DNA of 17,980 nt from Candidatus Staskawiczbacteria bacterium (GCA_903850725.1 CAINMG010000145.1:1-17980); one strand, 5' to 3'; counted from the first letter of the stretch, positions 7,498-14,748 are shown. Notes: generated by a model not told the origin, from the letters alone. Made by a program: numbers and translations.

Positions 7498-7526
7498 TTG
7501 ACTATAGGTAAATATTTTGCTAAACT
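7498..7526 (+). promoter_or_regulatory. Promoter for rplU
   Basis: TTGACT (7498-7503) and TAAACT (7521-7526) are 17 bases apart, with TGC just before the -10 (extended -10). The -35 starts just past the nuclease stop codon (7491-7493). The predicted start is near 7533, leaving a leader of about 25 bases with no obvious SD. Confidence 0.7.
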
Positions 7527-7556
7527 ATATTTAATATAAAAGATAAATAAAAATCT

Positions 7557-7868
7557 ATGTTAGCTGTAATAAGAACTGGGGGGAAACAATATATTGTAGA
7601 ACCCAAAACAAAATTAAAAATTGAAAAGTTGGAAAAAGCAGAAGGAGAGACAATTGTTTTTTCTGATGTTTTGTTAATTGAAAATGATGGCAAATTGGAA
7701 ATTGGAAATCCTGTTGTAAAAGGAGCCGAGGTTGAAGCCAAAGTTTTGAGACAAGATAAAGCAGAAAAAATAATTGTATTTAAATATAAACCAAAGAAAA
7801 GATATAAAAGGAAAATTGGACATAGGCAACCATTTACAGAAATTGAAATTTTATCAATTAAAAACTAA
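7557..7868 (+). CDS. rplU: 50S ribosomal protein bL21
   Basis: A 103-residue protein of normal bL21 length. It starts LAVIRTGGKQYIVEP, with the family's conserved 'GGKQY' step, has GNPVVKGA in the middle, and ends with the basic signature KYKPKKRYKRKIGHRQPFTEIEI that contacts 23S rRNA. It is a structural protein of the large subunit. In most bacteria rplU is followed by rpmA (bL27). Here a terminator follows immediately and rpmA is not in the window. The gene has its own promoter (7498-7526). Confidence 0.98.
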   Translation: MLAVIRTGGKQYIVEPKTKLKIEKLEKAEGETIVFSDVLLIENDGKLEIGNPVVKGAEVEAKVLRQDKAEKIIVFKYKPKKRYKRKIGHRQPFTEIEILSIKN

Positions 7869-7891
7869 ACCCCATTTTTGGGGTTTTTGTT
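7867..7891 (+). terminator. Intrinsic terminator of rplU
   Basis: AAACCCC(A) at 7867-7874 pairs with (T)GGGGTTT at 7879-7886 around a TTTT loop. The T-rich run continues through TTTTTGTTT. The stem starts within the stop codon, a compact arrangement. This is a strong Rho-independent terminator. Confidence 0.88.
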
Positions 7892-7901
7892 TGCCTAAAA
7901 T

Positions 7902-7931
7902 TTTGCGCCGGAAAATTTCTTCAGGCGTAAA
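7902..7931 (+). promoter_or_regulatory. Leader hairpin upstream of the small gene
   Basis: TTTGCGCC (7902-7909) pairs with GGCGTAAA (7924-7931), with one G-U pair, around a 14-base loop. An A-tract rather than a T-run follows on the + strand, so it is not a normal + strand terminator. It may be part of the 5' leader of the small gene or an edge structure of the cassette. The pairing is seen; the role is unknown. Confidence 0.4.
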
Positions 7932-7947
7932 AAAGTTGGGTTTTTAT

Positions 7948-7955
7948 AAGGGGGC
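7948..7955 (+). promoter_or_regulatory. Strong SD-like sequence of the small gene
   Basis: AAGGGGGC lies five bases before the ATG at 7961. It is the most G-rich ribosome-binding site in the window, where most genes lack an SD. Its full length is complementary to GCCCCCTT at 8231-8238 in the terminator of the same cassette. Confidence 0.6.
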
Positions 7956-7960
7956 ATTTT

Positions 7961-8185
7961 ATGTATAGAAGGACTATTTTAGTATTATCTGAAAACAACG
8001 ATTTGGTTGAACGGCTACGCGCCATGTCTCAACTAGGGGGCGATTTGTTTGTGGCTGGTGAGCGCAACTGGCACACTGTAATGAGTGCAACTGGTCCAGA
8101 TCTTGTATTGATTGACTTTAGCGTTAATGCGACCATCCAGAATATGGCCATCAGGAACGCTCCTTCTGCGGCATTTGTAATCTAG
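7961..8185 (+). CDS. Small receiver-like fragment protein (74 aa)
   Basis: The protein reads like the first 60% of a response-regulator receiver domain: strand 1 (RTILVLSEN), helix 1 (DLVERLRAMSQ), and a strand ending PDLVLIDF whose Asp sits where the phosphorylated Asp usually is. The usual acidic pair after strand 1 is replaced by SEN, and the Thr/Ser and Lys strands of a full ~120-residue receiver are missing. It is therefore a degenerate or truncated receiver, or an unrelated small protein with a similar start. The strong SD supports translation. Base composition is richer in G+C than the neighbours (for example the stretch at 8010-8045). It stands alone between two terminators, so it is its own transcription unit. 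Function unknown. Confidence 0.72.
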   Translation: MYRRTILVLSENNDLVERLRAMSQLGGDLFVAGERNWHTVMSATGPDLVLIDFSVNATIQNMAIRNAPSAAFVI

Positions 8186-8199
8186 TTCATTTGCGAACT
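8184..8199 (+). other. Small hairpin overlapping the stop codon
   Basis: AGTTC (8184-8188) pairs with GAACT (8195-8199) around a six-base loop. It begins inside the TAG stop of the small gene. It could stabilise the 3' end of the short transcript; that is inference. Confidence 0.35.
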
Positions 8200-8209
8200 T
8201 GATGCTTAT

Positions 8210-8247
8210 GGGGTCGACTAATTGTGTGTCGCCCCCTTCTTTTTTTG
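8210..8247 (+). terminator. Intrinsic terminator of the small cassette
   Basis: GGGG (8210-8213) and CGAC (8215-8218) pair with GTCG and CCCC (8228-8235), with a single bulged T at 8214 and a nine-base loop. A pyrimidine run CTTCTTTTTTT follows (8236 onward). Good G+C stem plus T-run: a convincing Rho-independent terminator. Confidence 0.8.
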
Positions 8248-8258
8248 AAAAAATAATG

Positions 8259-8270
8259 TAAAATTAAGTA
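8259..8270 (+). promoter_or_regulatory. Candidate -10 box giving a leaderless prmC transcript
   Basis: TAAAAT (8259-8264) lies exactly six bases before the ATG at 8271, so transcription would begin at or next to the A of the start codon. No SD is present. No clear -35 is seen. The same spacing occurs in front of the glycosyltransferase at 14749. Confidence 0.4.
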
Positions 8271-9062
8271 ATGAAAAATAAAAATTTACAAAGGGAAATT
8301 TCTTGGCTATTGAAAGAAAAGTACAGTGGTCAGCTGACAGATAAAGCTATCAAGGATATCACTCGGCTTAAAAAAGGCGAGCCTGTTGATTATGTAATTG
8401 GATTTACTAATTTTTTGGGATGTAGAATTGATTTGTCTTATAAGCCTTTAATTCCGCGAATTGAAACTGAATTTTGGGTTAAGGAAACCCTACGTCGCCT
8501 TACGGCTCCTCAGGGTAAGTCACTTGGCAAGCCAAGGTTCTTAGACATATTTGCAGGTTCTGGTTGTGTTGGTTTGGCAATTTTAAAAAATATAAAAAAT
8601 GTTAAAGTTACTTTTACAGATAATGACAAAAATTCAATTTTGCAAATTAAGAAAAATTGCAAAGTAAACAAGATTAGTAAAAATAATTATAAAATAATAA
8701 AGTCTGACATATTTAAAAACTTTGTTAAACAGAAATTTGATTTTATTTTAGCTAATCCTCCATATATTCCAGTCAAAAATAAATATAAAATTCAGGAATC
8801 CACTTTAAGCTATGAACCAAGCAAAGCCTTATTTGGTGGGCAAGATGGACTTTTTTATATTGAAAAATTTCTATCACAAGCTAAAGATTATTTGACAGAA
8901 AATGGCATAATTTACTTGGAATTTGATGGTTCGGTAGGCTCGTCGCAAGTTCTCTCTCAAAAAAAGCAAATTGAAAAATTGCTTAAAAAATTCAGCTACT
9001 CAAGTTGGCAATTTTACAAAGATCAGTTTGGTAAATGGCGCTATGTAGAAATAAAAAATTAG
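8271..9062 (+). CDS. prmC: Release factor glutamine methyltransferase PrmC
   Basis: A 263-residue SAM-dependent methyltransferase that methylates the Gln of the GGQ motif in peptide chain release factors. Visible motifs: PRIETE (62-67), the SAM loop LDIFAGSGCVGLAI (91-104, with FA in place of the usual GT), NPPYIP (162-167), which binds the target Gln, and YEPSKALFGGQDGL (181-194). The N-terminal helical substrate domain is about 30 residues shorter than in E. coli PrmC. Residues 73-89 are encoded by an unusually G+C-rich segment (8487-8537), and residues 220-229 form an extra Gly/Ser stretch. The usual neighbour prfA is absent. HemK is an older name for the same family. Confidence 0.94.
   Translation: MKNKNLQREISWLLKEKYSGQLTDKAIKDITRLKKGEPVDYVIGFTNFLGCRIDLSYKPLIPRIETEFWVKETLRRLTAPQGKSLGKPRFLDIFAGSGCVGLAILKNIKNVKVTFTDNDKNSILQIKKNCKVNKISKNNYKIIKSDIFKNFVKQKFDFILANPPYIPVKNKYKIQESTLSYEPSKALFGGQDGLFYIEKFLSQAKDYLTENGIIYLEFDGSVGSSQVLSQKKQIEKLLKKFSYSSWQFYKDQFGKWRYVEIKN
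8487..8537 (+). repeat. G+C-rich segment with nested inverted repeats inside prmC
   Basis: About 59% G+C (30 of 51 bases) in a gene near 30%. ACCCT (8487-8491) pairs with AGGGT (8512-8516), GCC (8497-8499) with GGC (8504-8506), and CTTGGC with GCCAAG around AA just after. It encodes TLRRLTAPQGKSLGKPR in frame, between the PRIETE motif and the SAM loop. It looks like an inserted palindromic element tolerated in frame, in the style of the Rickettsia palindromic elements. No second copy was found in this window. Confidence 0.45.
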
Positions 9063-9065
9063 CAA

Positions 9066-9093
9066 TTGTTTTGATTTTTGAATGTGATATAAT
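9066..9093 (+). promoter_or_regulatory. Promoter of the pilus operon
   Basis: TTGTTT (9066-9071) and a perfect TATAAT (9088-9093) are spaced 16 bases apart, with TG at 9085-9086 making an extended -10. The predicted start is about 15 bases before the ATG at 9115, so the leader is very short and has no SD. This is the best -10 box in the window. Confidence 0.72.
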
Positions 9094-9114
9094 AAATAAA
9101 AATAAATTTAAATA

Positions 9115-12100
9115 ATGGAAATTAGTATAATTAGAAAAAAATCGCAATTAGGTTTTACTTTAATGGAGGTTGTGGTAAGTATTGGAATATTTGCTATTAT
9201 TGTTGGTGTGATTTTTAGTGTTTATAATTTAATAATTAATCAGATTATAACATATAGAGACAAGACAACAGTTTCTTACTTGGCCGGGCAATACATGGAA
9301 ATTGCAAGAAATCTCCCATATTCTAAAGTTGGTACAATACAGGGAAACCCTCATGGAGATTTGGCAGATTTACCAAATGTTCTAACAGTAAATTTTGGTG
9401 GCAATGATTATCAGGTTTATTATGCAGTAAGTTATGTCGATGACCCAGCTGATGGAACAATTTTGCTTGGTACAGATCCTGCCCCAACAGATTATAAACA
9501 AATAAAACTTTATATCAAGAATACTAAAACAAACACAGTAAGCAATTTTTTAACTAATGTATCTCCAAAAGGCTTAGAGGGTTTAATAAGCGGTGGGGCG
9601 CTGGATATTCATGTTATGGATGCAGTTGGAGAAGCAGTATCAGGGGCTACAATTCATATTACAAATACTCAAACTAATCCAACTTATGATATTACAAGAG
9701 TATCTGATACGGATGGAAATTGGATAGAAGTTGGCTTGCCTGGCTCTGCCAATAGTTATCATATTACAGTTTCAAAAAATGGTTATTCTTCCGACCAAAC
9801 ATATCCAATTACAGTTTCAAACCCAAATCCCACCAAGCCAGATTCTACGATTTTAGTTGGCCTTGTTACGCAAGTTAGTTTTTCGATAGATTTATCAAGT
9901 AATTTAAATTTTTTAACATTAGATCAAACATGTGAAAATGTTTCTAGCGTGGGAATTGGAATTAGAGGTGCAAAAAAAATAGGTACTACTCCAGATGTTT
10001 TTAAATTTGATAATATTTATACTTCAAGTGCTTCGGGCCAGGTTCCAATTTCAAACATTGAATGGGATACATATACCCCAACTATAACAAGTCCAAGCTA
10101 TATGATTTATGGAAGTTTTCCAATTCAACAAGTTTCACTTCTGCCCAATACCAGTCAAAATTTTACTTTGATAGTTGGTCCATCTACGCCTTATAGTCTT
10201 TTGGCAATTGTCAAAGATTCATCAACTAACAATGCAGTTCAGGGAGTTAGTGTAAATTTGCAATCAGCAAGCACTGGATACAATTCTACAAAAATAACTG
10301 GTGGAAGTATTTGGTCGCAACAAAGTTGGACTGGTGGCTCGGGGCAGGTTGATTTTGTAGATGCATCAAAATATTTTGAAGATAACGGAGGGGTAAGCAT
10401 AAATCAAGTTCCTTCTGGGGTAAGATTGGTAAAAGTTGGAGCTGATTATATGGAATCTGGGACATTGACTTCTTCTGTTTTTGATACTGGGACAGACCAG
10501 ACGGTATATACAACTTTAACTTGGCAACCAACTTCGCAGGATTCTTTGGCTGATTTAAAATTTCAAATAGCTACTAATAACGACAATGAAACTTGGGATT
10601 TTACAGGTCCAGATGGCACGGGAGGATCTTATTACGAAGTTCCTGGAACAAGTATAAGTACAGCAAATAATGGTAAACGGTATGTAAGATATAAAGCATT
10701 TTTATCAACAACCGATGTGACCAAAACCCCAGTGCTAACTAGTATTAATGTAAATTACATTTCTGGATGTTATACTCCTGGACAAGTTATTTTTACTGGG
10801 CTACCTAAGGCTAGTGACTATATGATAATATCATCATTATCTGGTTATATAACTCAAACAACTATTGATAACACTATTGACAGGTATAGCGTGTCAGATA
10901 TTGCTTTAGTTGCTGGAATAAATCCTGCTACAAATACAGCGCCATCAACTCCATCAGGTATTTCAGACGGCGCCTCTTCTATCACTAGTCCAACTGTTGC
11001 TGGAAACAACGTAGTATTTTCTGCAAATGCCACAGACAATGAGGGAGATAGTTATTATTTAGCTATTTGCAAGACAAATACTATTACATCTCATCCTAAT
11101 TCTGCTCCAACTTGTGACGGGGGGAATTGGTGCATTTCTACTTTGACAAATTCTGGGTATCAGTCAACTTGTAATTATTTAGCTAAAAATTCAGATATTG
11201 GAAACAACATATGGTATGCTTTTGCTTGTGATTATAATGATGCTTCTATATGCTCTTCTGTTGCGCAAGGTTCTGGTAATAACGCCTCGCCATTTTATGT
11301 TGCACCTAATTGGCTTTTGGGCTGGAGCTACAGAAAAAAGATTACAATATCACACTCTAATGTAGGTACTAATTTAGTAGATTTTCCTTTATATGTAAAA
11401 GTTGCAGAAACTGGCGGAAGCTCTACAAATATTGGGGCTAATGTTTTGACAAATGGTGGCGATATTCGATTTACTTTAGCTGATAAAATAACAACAATAC
11501 CTTACGAAAGAGAAAGTTTTTCTGCTTCGGGTAATAATCTTACTGCTAATTTTTGGGTAAAAATTCCTGAAATTTCGAGTACAGTTGATACAGAAATTTA
11601 TGTTTATTATGGAAAATCAGATGCAATAGATGCTGAGGATGCGATTAATGTTTGGGACGCAAATTATAAAGGAGTTTGGCACTTAAAAGAAGTTGCTTCT
11701 GGAACTGTTGGAGATTATAAAGACAGTACATCATCTGCTTCTAATAGTACTAATATTTCAAGCCAACCAGTACAAATAGCAGGACAAATAGGGAAGGCTC
11801 AGAGTTTTGATGGAGCAGATAAAATAAATACAAGTAATATCGCACATAATATTGGAACTGGAAATTTTACTTATTCTGCGTGGGTTAATCCTACAACTTT
11901 GAGTGGCAGTAGCACTTATCGTTCTATTATGTCAAATGGAGGCAAGTTGCCTGTTTTGTATACAAGAGGCGCATCTTTGAGGGCATATTTTTCTTCTGAT
12001 TTAAGTTCCGGGGGAACTCTTTCTACTGGATTATGGCAATATATTACATTTAATAGAAGCGGAACTAATATTTTAAACTTTTATAAAAATGGGACATTGA

Positions 12101-12339
12101 CTTCATCTAGTCCAACAAGCAGTGGCTCTTTGGGAAGTTCCGGTATAATGACAATTGGACAAAATGGAGATAGCTCTCAATATTGGTCGGGTATTATTGA
12201 TGAAGTTCGATTATCTAGTGTTGCTAGGCCAATTAATTGGATAAAATTTGAGTATTGCAATATGTTGAGTATAGTTTCTGGGACTTGCGCTGGAAACAAT
12301 GAAACAATTTTTGCAAATCAAGAAATATATGAAGAATAA
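9115..12339 (+). CDS. Type IV pilin fused to DUF2341 and LamG-like adhesin domains (1074 aa)
   Basis: The N-terminus is a classic class III prepilin signal: basic residues, then LG|FTLMEVVVSIGIFAIIV, with prepilin peptidase cleavage after Gly13 and Glu at mature position 5. The rest is far larger than a normal pilin (about 150-200 residues). Domain reading: a carboxypeptidase-regulatory-like beta sandwich (about 161-240), a second one (about 358-400), a jelly-roll-like region (about 445-550), a Cys-containing Fn3/cadherin-like region (about 606-730), a DUF2341 domain starting LLGWSYRKKITISH (about 738-860) with FPLYVKV and YVYYGK, and a LamG/concanavalin-like domain (about 876-1040) with QSFDGAD, FTYSAWVNP and GIIDEVRLSSVARP. 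The product is probably a minor pilin at the pilus tip that binds carbohydrate or a host surface; that role is inference. First gene of the operon. Confidence 0.92.
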   Translation: MEISIIRKKSQLGFTLMEVVVSIGIFAIIVGVIFSVYNLIINQIITYRDKTTVSYLAGQYMEIARNLPYSKVGTIQGNPHGDLADLPNVLTVNFGGNDYQVYYAVSYVDDPADGTILLGTDPAPTDYKQIKLYIKNTKTNTVSNFLTNVSPKGLEGLISGGALDIHVMDAVGEAVSGATIHITNTQTNPTYDITRVSDTDGNWIEVGLPGSANSYHITVSKNGYSSDQTYPITVSNPNPTKPDSTILVGLVTQVSFSIDLSSNLNFLTLDQTCENVSSVGIGIRGAKKIGTTPDVFKFDNIYTSSASGQVPISNIEWDTYTPTITSPSYMIYGSFPIQQVSLLPNTSQNFTLIVGPSTPYSLLAIVKDSSTNNAVQGVSVNLQSASTGYNSTKITGGSIWSQQSWTGGSGQVDFVDASKYFEDNGGVSINQVPSGVRLVKVGADYMESGTLTSSVFDTGTDQTVYTTLTWQPTSQDSLADLKFQIATNNDNETWDFTGPDGTGGSYYEVPGTSISTANNGKRYVRYKAFLSTTDVTKTPVLTSINVNYISGCYTPGQVIFTGLPKASDYMIISSLSGYITQTTIDNTIDRYSVSDIALVAGINPATNTAPSTPSGISDGASSITSPTVAGNNVVFSANATDNEGDSYYLAICKTNTITSHPNSAPTCDGGNWCISTLTNSGYQSTCNYLAKNSDIGNNIWYAFACDYNDASICSSVAQGSGNNASPFYVAPNWLLGWSYRKKITISHSNVGTNLVDFPLYVKVAETGGSSTNIGANVLTNGGDIRFTLADKITTIPYERESFSASGNNLTANFWVKIPEISSTVDTEIYVYYGKSDAIDAEDAINVWDANYKGVWHLKEVASGTVGDYKDSTSSASNSTNISSQPVQIAGQIGKAQSFDGADKINTSNIAHNIGTGNFTYSAWVNPTTLSGSSTYRSIMSNGGKLPVLYTRGASLRAYFSSDLSSGGTLSTGLWQYITFNRSGTNILNFYKNGTLTSSSPTSSGSLGSSGIMTIGQNGDSSQYWSGIIDEVRLSSVARPINWIKFEYCNMLSIVSGTCAGNNETIFANQEIYEE

Positions 12340-12940
12340 AGGCTTTACTATAATTGAATTGATAGTTGTTATTGCTGTAATATCTGTTTTAATGATTTTA
12401 GCATCAAATTTATTGATAACTGTTTTGTTTGGTTCAAATCAGCAATTTTTGGCAATGACCAATGTGGATCAAGCAGTTACTGTGTCCACAAAATTTACCA
12501 ATGATTTACGAAATGCAACAAATGGAGTTGATGGATCTTTTCCGCTTTATTTGGCAGATGTAAATCAAATAATTTTTTATTCGAATGCAGGAGTTATTGG
12601 AACTACCTCAAATAGGATTCGTTATTATTTATCTGGCACAACTTTGTACAGGGGCGTTGTTACGCCAACTGGAACTCCTTTAACTTATAATTTGTCATCA
12701 GAAGTTATAAAGCCAGTTCAAACAGATGTTGTAAGTGGTACAAACCCAATATTTACATATTTTAATGGAGATTACGTAGGTACTGGTAGTGCTTTAGTTC
12801 AGCCTGTTAATATAAATAATATAAAATATACAAAAATGACTTTAGTAATTTTGAAAAAAACTACAGCAGACAGTAGTAGCACATTTTCAGTATCAGCTGG
12901 AGGTGTTATAAGAAATTTAAAAACTAATTTAGGTAATTAA
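12329..12940 (+). CDS. Type IV pilin-like (pseudopilin) protein
   Basis: Start chosen at 12329, giving MKNKG|FTIIELIVVIAVISV: a short basic leader, cleavage after Gly5 and Glu at mature position 5. An in-frame ATG at 12299 would add ten residues and also precedes the signal, but it sits deeper in the upstream gene. The chosen start overlaps the preceding stop by 11 bases, consistent with translational coupling. After the N-terminal helix (to about residue 60) there is a beta-rich globular part with few hydrophobic stretches, ending near residue 203. Size and position suggest a minor pilin of the PilW/PulJ kind; a precise assignment is not possible. Confidence 0.88.
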   Translation: MKNKGFTIIELIVVIAVISVLMILASNLLITVLFGSNQQFLAMTNVDQAVTVSTKFTNDLRNATNGVDGSFPLYLADVNQIIFYSNAGVIGTTSNRIRYYLSGTTLYRGVVTPTGTPLTYNLSSEVIKPVQTDVVSGTNPIFTYFNGDYVGTGSALVQPVNINNIKYTKMTLVILKKTTADSSSTFSVSAGGVIRNLKTNLGN

Positions 12941-12944
12941 AATT

Positions 12945-14339
12945 ATGTTTAAAAATATTCAAAATAAAAATTTGAACAAAGGAGCAATATTGGTTTATCT
13001 TATTATCGTGATTTTTATATTTTCTATTGTAATGGTTCCGCTTTTAAGTATTGTTATGGGGCAAATAAATTATTTAAAAACTTCTGTTGCTAAAGAGCAG
13101 TCGCTTCAAATAGCAGAAGCTGGAATAAATTATTATCAGTGGAGACTGGCGCATTTCAAAAATGATTATCAAGATGGAACTGGCACTACTGGGCCTTATG
13201 TTCATGAATATGTTGATAGAGATACTCAAGAAGTTATTGGAAGTTATAGTTTGACTATTACTCCTCCGACAGTTGGCTCAACAATTATAACAATTCAGTC
13301 AACTGGCTGGACTCTTGAATATCCAAATATCAAAAAAACTGTAACTGTAAGATATGGAATTCCTTCTTTGGCTAAATATTCATTTTTGAGTAATGATGTT
13401 ATTTGGATTGGAAGCAATGAAGCTGTAAATGGACAAATGCAATCAAACAATGGAATTCGTTTCGATGGCCTTAGTAACGCTCCCATTCAATCTGCTAAAA
13501 CAATTTATACTTGTAAATATGGCCAAGGCTGTTCGCCTGATGCAACAAAGCCAGGCATTTGGGGCTCTGCTCCGCAATTTGTACAAAATTTTTGGCAATT
13601 CCCAGTACCTGCTATTGATTTTTCAGCTTTAACTGCTAATTTGTCTTCTATGAAAAGTCTAGCTCAAAGTAATGGAATATATCTTCCCCCTTCAAATGAA
13701 AAAGGATATTCTTTAGTTTTTAAAAGTAATGGTACTATAGATATTTATAAAATTACTAGCTTAAGGGCACATGCAACAGGCATTGATACTAATGATGTGC
13801 ATCACGATGAAGATATTGATTACTTAGCAAGGTCCTTGCAATTTACAAAAAATATGCCAAATAATGGAGCTATTTATATTGAAGACAAGGTTTGGGTTGA
13901 GGGCACTGTAAGGGGTAGGGCAACAGTGGCTGCTGCTATTTTGCCGATTGATTTGCCAACAGCTCCAAATATTTACATTCCTAATAATATTTTATATTCT
14001 GCCAAAGATGGGTCAGATGTTTTGGGATTGATATCTCAGAAAGATGTTGTTGTGACTTATTTCGCTCCCAATAACTTAGAGATTGATTCAGCAATGATTG
14101 CTCAAAATGGTTCAGTCCAATTTTATAGCTATCCAAACAACATTAAAGACAATATTACGGTTTATGGTTCTATTATGACTTTTGGGACATGGACATGGAC
14201 ATGGACATGGTATGGCAATGTTACATCTGGATATAGGAATACTTATTCTATTTATGATGGCAATTTATTGTATGGTCCGCCTCCGAGTTTTCCTTTGTCA
14301 TCTTCAGGATATCAACAATTAGATTGGAAAAGTAATTAA
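12945..14339 (+). CDS. PilX-like pilus assembly protein (464 aa)
   Basis: The N-terminus is NKG|AILVYLIIVIFIFSIVMVPLL, a prepilin-like hydrophobic helix without the Glu at position 5. It is followed by QIAEAGINYY (residues 55-64); the 'AEAG' step is typical of PilX N-terminal domains. The remaining ~400 residues look like a beta-rich surface domain with two Cys (YTCKYGQGC) and a run of four Thr-Trp pairs near residue 418. The protein is much longer than Neisseria or Pseudomonas PilX (about 160-200 residues). It lies four bases after the pseudopilin gene and is probably part of the same minor-pilin complex. Lack of Glu5 is shared with GspK/PilX-like minor pilins. Confidence 0.82.
   Translation: MFKNIQNKNLNKGAILVYLIIVIFIFSIVMVPLLSIVMGQINYLKTSVAKEQSLQIAEAGINYYQWRLAHFKNDYQDGTGTTGPYVHEYVDRDTQEVIGSYSLTITPPTVGSTIITIQSTGWTLEYPNIKKTVTVRYGIPSLAKYSFLSNDVIWIGSNEAVNGQMQSNNGIRFDGLSNAPIQSAKTIYTCKYGQGCSPDATKPGIWGSAPQFVQNFWQFPVPAIDFSALTANLSSMKSLAQSNGIYLPPSNEKGYSLVFKSNGTIDIYKITSLRAHATGIDTNDVHHDEDIDYLARSLQFTKNMPNNGAIYIEDKVWVEGTVRGRATVAAAILPIDLPTAPNIYIPNNILYSAKDGSDVLGLISQKDVVVTYFAPNNLEIDSAMIAQNGSVQFYSYPNNIKDNITVYGSIMTFGTWTWTWTWYGNVTSGYRNTYSIYDGNLLYGPPPSFPLSSSGYQQLDWKSN
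14187..14210 (+). repeat. In-frame (ACATGG)4 tandem repeat
   Basis: Four perfect copies of a six-base unit encode (Thr-Trp)4 inside the PilX-like gene. Because the unit is two codons, gain or loss of copies would change the protein length without shifting the frame. Trp-rich repeats on a surface protein could bind sugars or aromatic ligands; that is inference. Confidence 0.85.
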
Positions 14340-14358
14340 AATATTTTAGTAAAATTTT

Positions 14359-14721
14359 ATGAAATATTGTAAAGCATATGCATTGTTTATTATTATAAAT
14401 ATTTTTTTTAGCTTTAATGCTTTTGCGGTAAATAAAGCAGTTTATCCTGATTCGAAATTATTGCGACCAGTATCAGATGAAATAAAGTCAGGAGCACATG
14501 AAAATATGAATCTTGAGCAAGCACAAATTATAAAAAATAACTTAGATGAAACTAGCCAAACTTTAGATGCTCAAAAATTGGAAGAAAATGTTAAAGCTAA
14601 AGATAACAAAATTATTAATAGTGTTAGCAAACAAAGTAGTGTAATATGGATTACGATTTTGTTTATGGTGATTATTTTATTTGGTATTATGGGTTTTAGA
14701 TTTTTTAAAAAAGATGAATAA
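14359..14721 (+). CDS. Small bitopic membrane protein, last gene of pilus operon
   Basis: A 120-residue protein with a signal peptide (residues 1-23, cut near AFA|V), a hydrophilic helix-prone exterior rich in Lys, Asn, Glu and Gln (about 30-90), and a C-terminal membrane helix (about 94-114, VIWITILFMVIILFGIMGF) ending in FFKKDE. The mature protein would have its bulk outside the membrane and a short basic tail inside. I do not recognise a family. Its place 19 bases after the PilX-like gene suggests a role in pilus assembly or anchoring. Confidence 0.75.
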   Translation: MKYCKAYALFIIINIFFSFNAFAVNKAVYPDSKLLRPVSDEIKSGAHENMNLEQAQIIKNNLDETSQTLDAQKLEENVKAKDNKIINSVSKQSSVIWITILFMVIILFGIMGFRFFKKDE

Positions 14722-14736
14722 TAATAAATATTATGG

Positions 14737-14748
14737 TAAAATATGATT
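14737..14748 (+). promoter_or_regulatory. Extended -10 box, probable leaderless start for the glycosyltransferase
   Basis: TAAAAT (14737-14742) is preceded by TGG, an extended -10. The ATG at 14749 is exactly six bases downstream, so the transcript would start at that codon. An ATG at 14743 directly abuts the -10 and would then not be transcribed. The -35 region is weak. This favours 14749 as the true start. Confidence 0.45.

Noticed and set aside
7902..7931. Intrinsic terminator on the + strand
   Set aside because: The stem is good but is followed by an A-tract, not a T-run; the real rplU terminator is upstream at 7867-7891.
12299..12328. Alternative upstream ATG for the second pilin gene
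   Set aside because: It would give a longer leader before the same cleavage site. The start at 12329 gives the standard short basic leader MKNKG, so it is preferred, though not proven.
13429..13632. A + strand open frame of 67 codons inside the PilX-like gene
   Set aside because: It is out of frame with the convincing gene, has no SD, and has no domain pattern.
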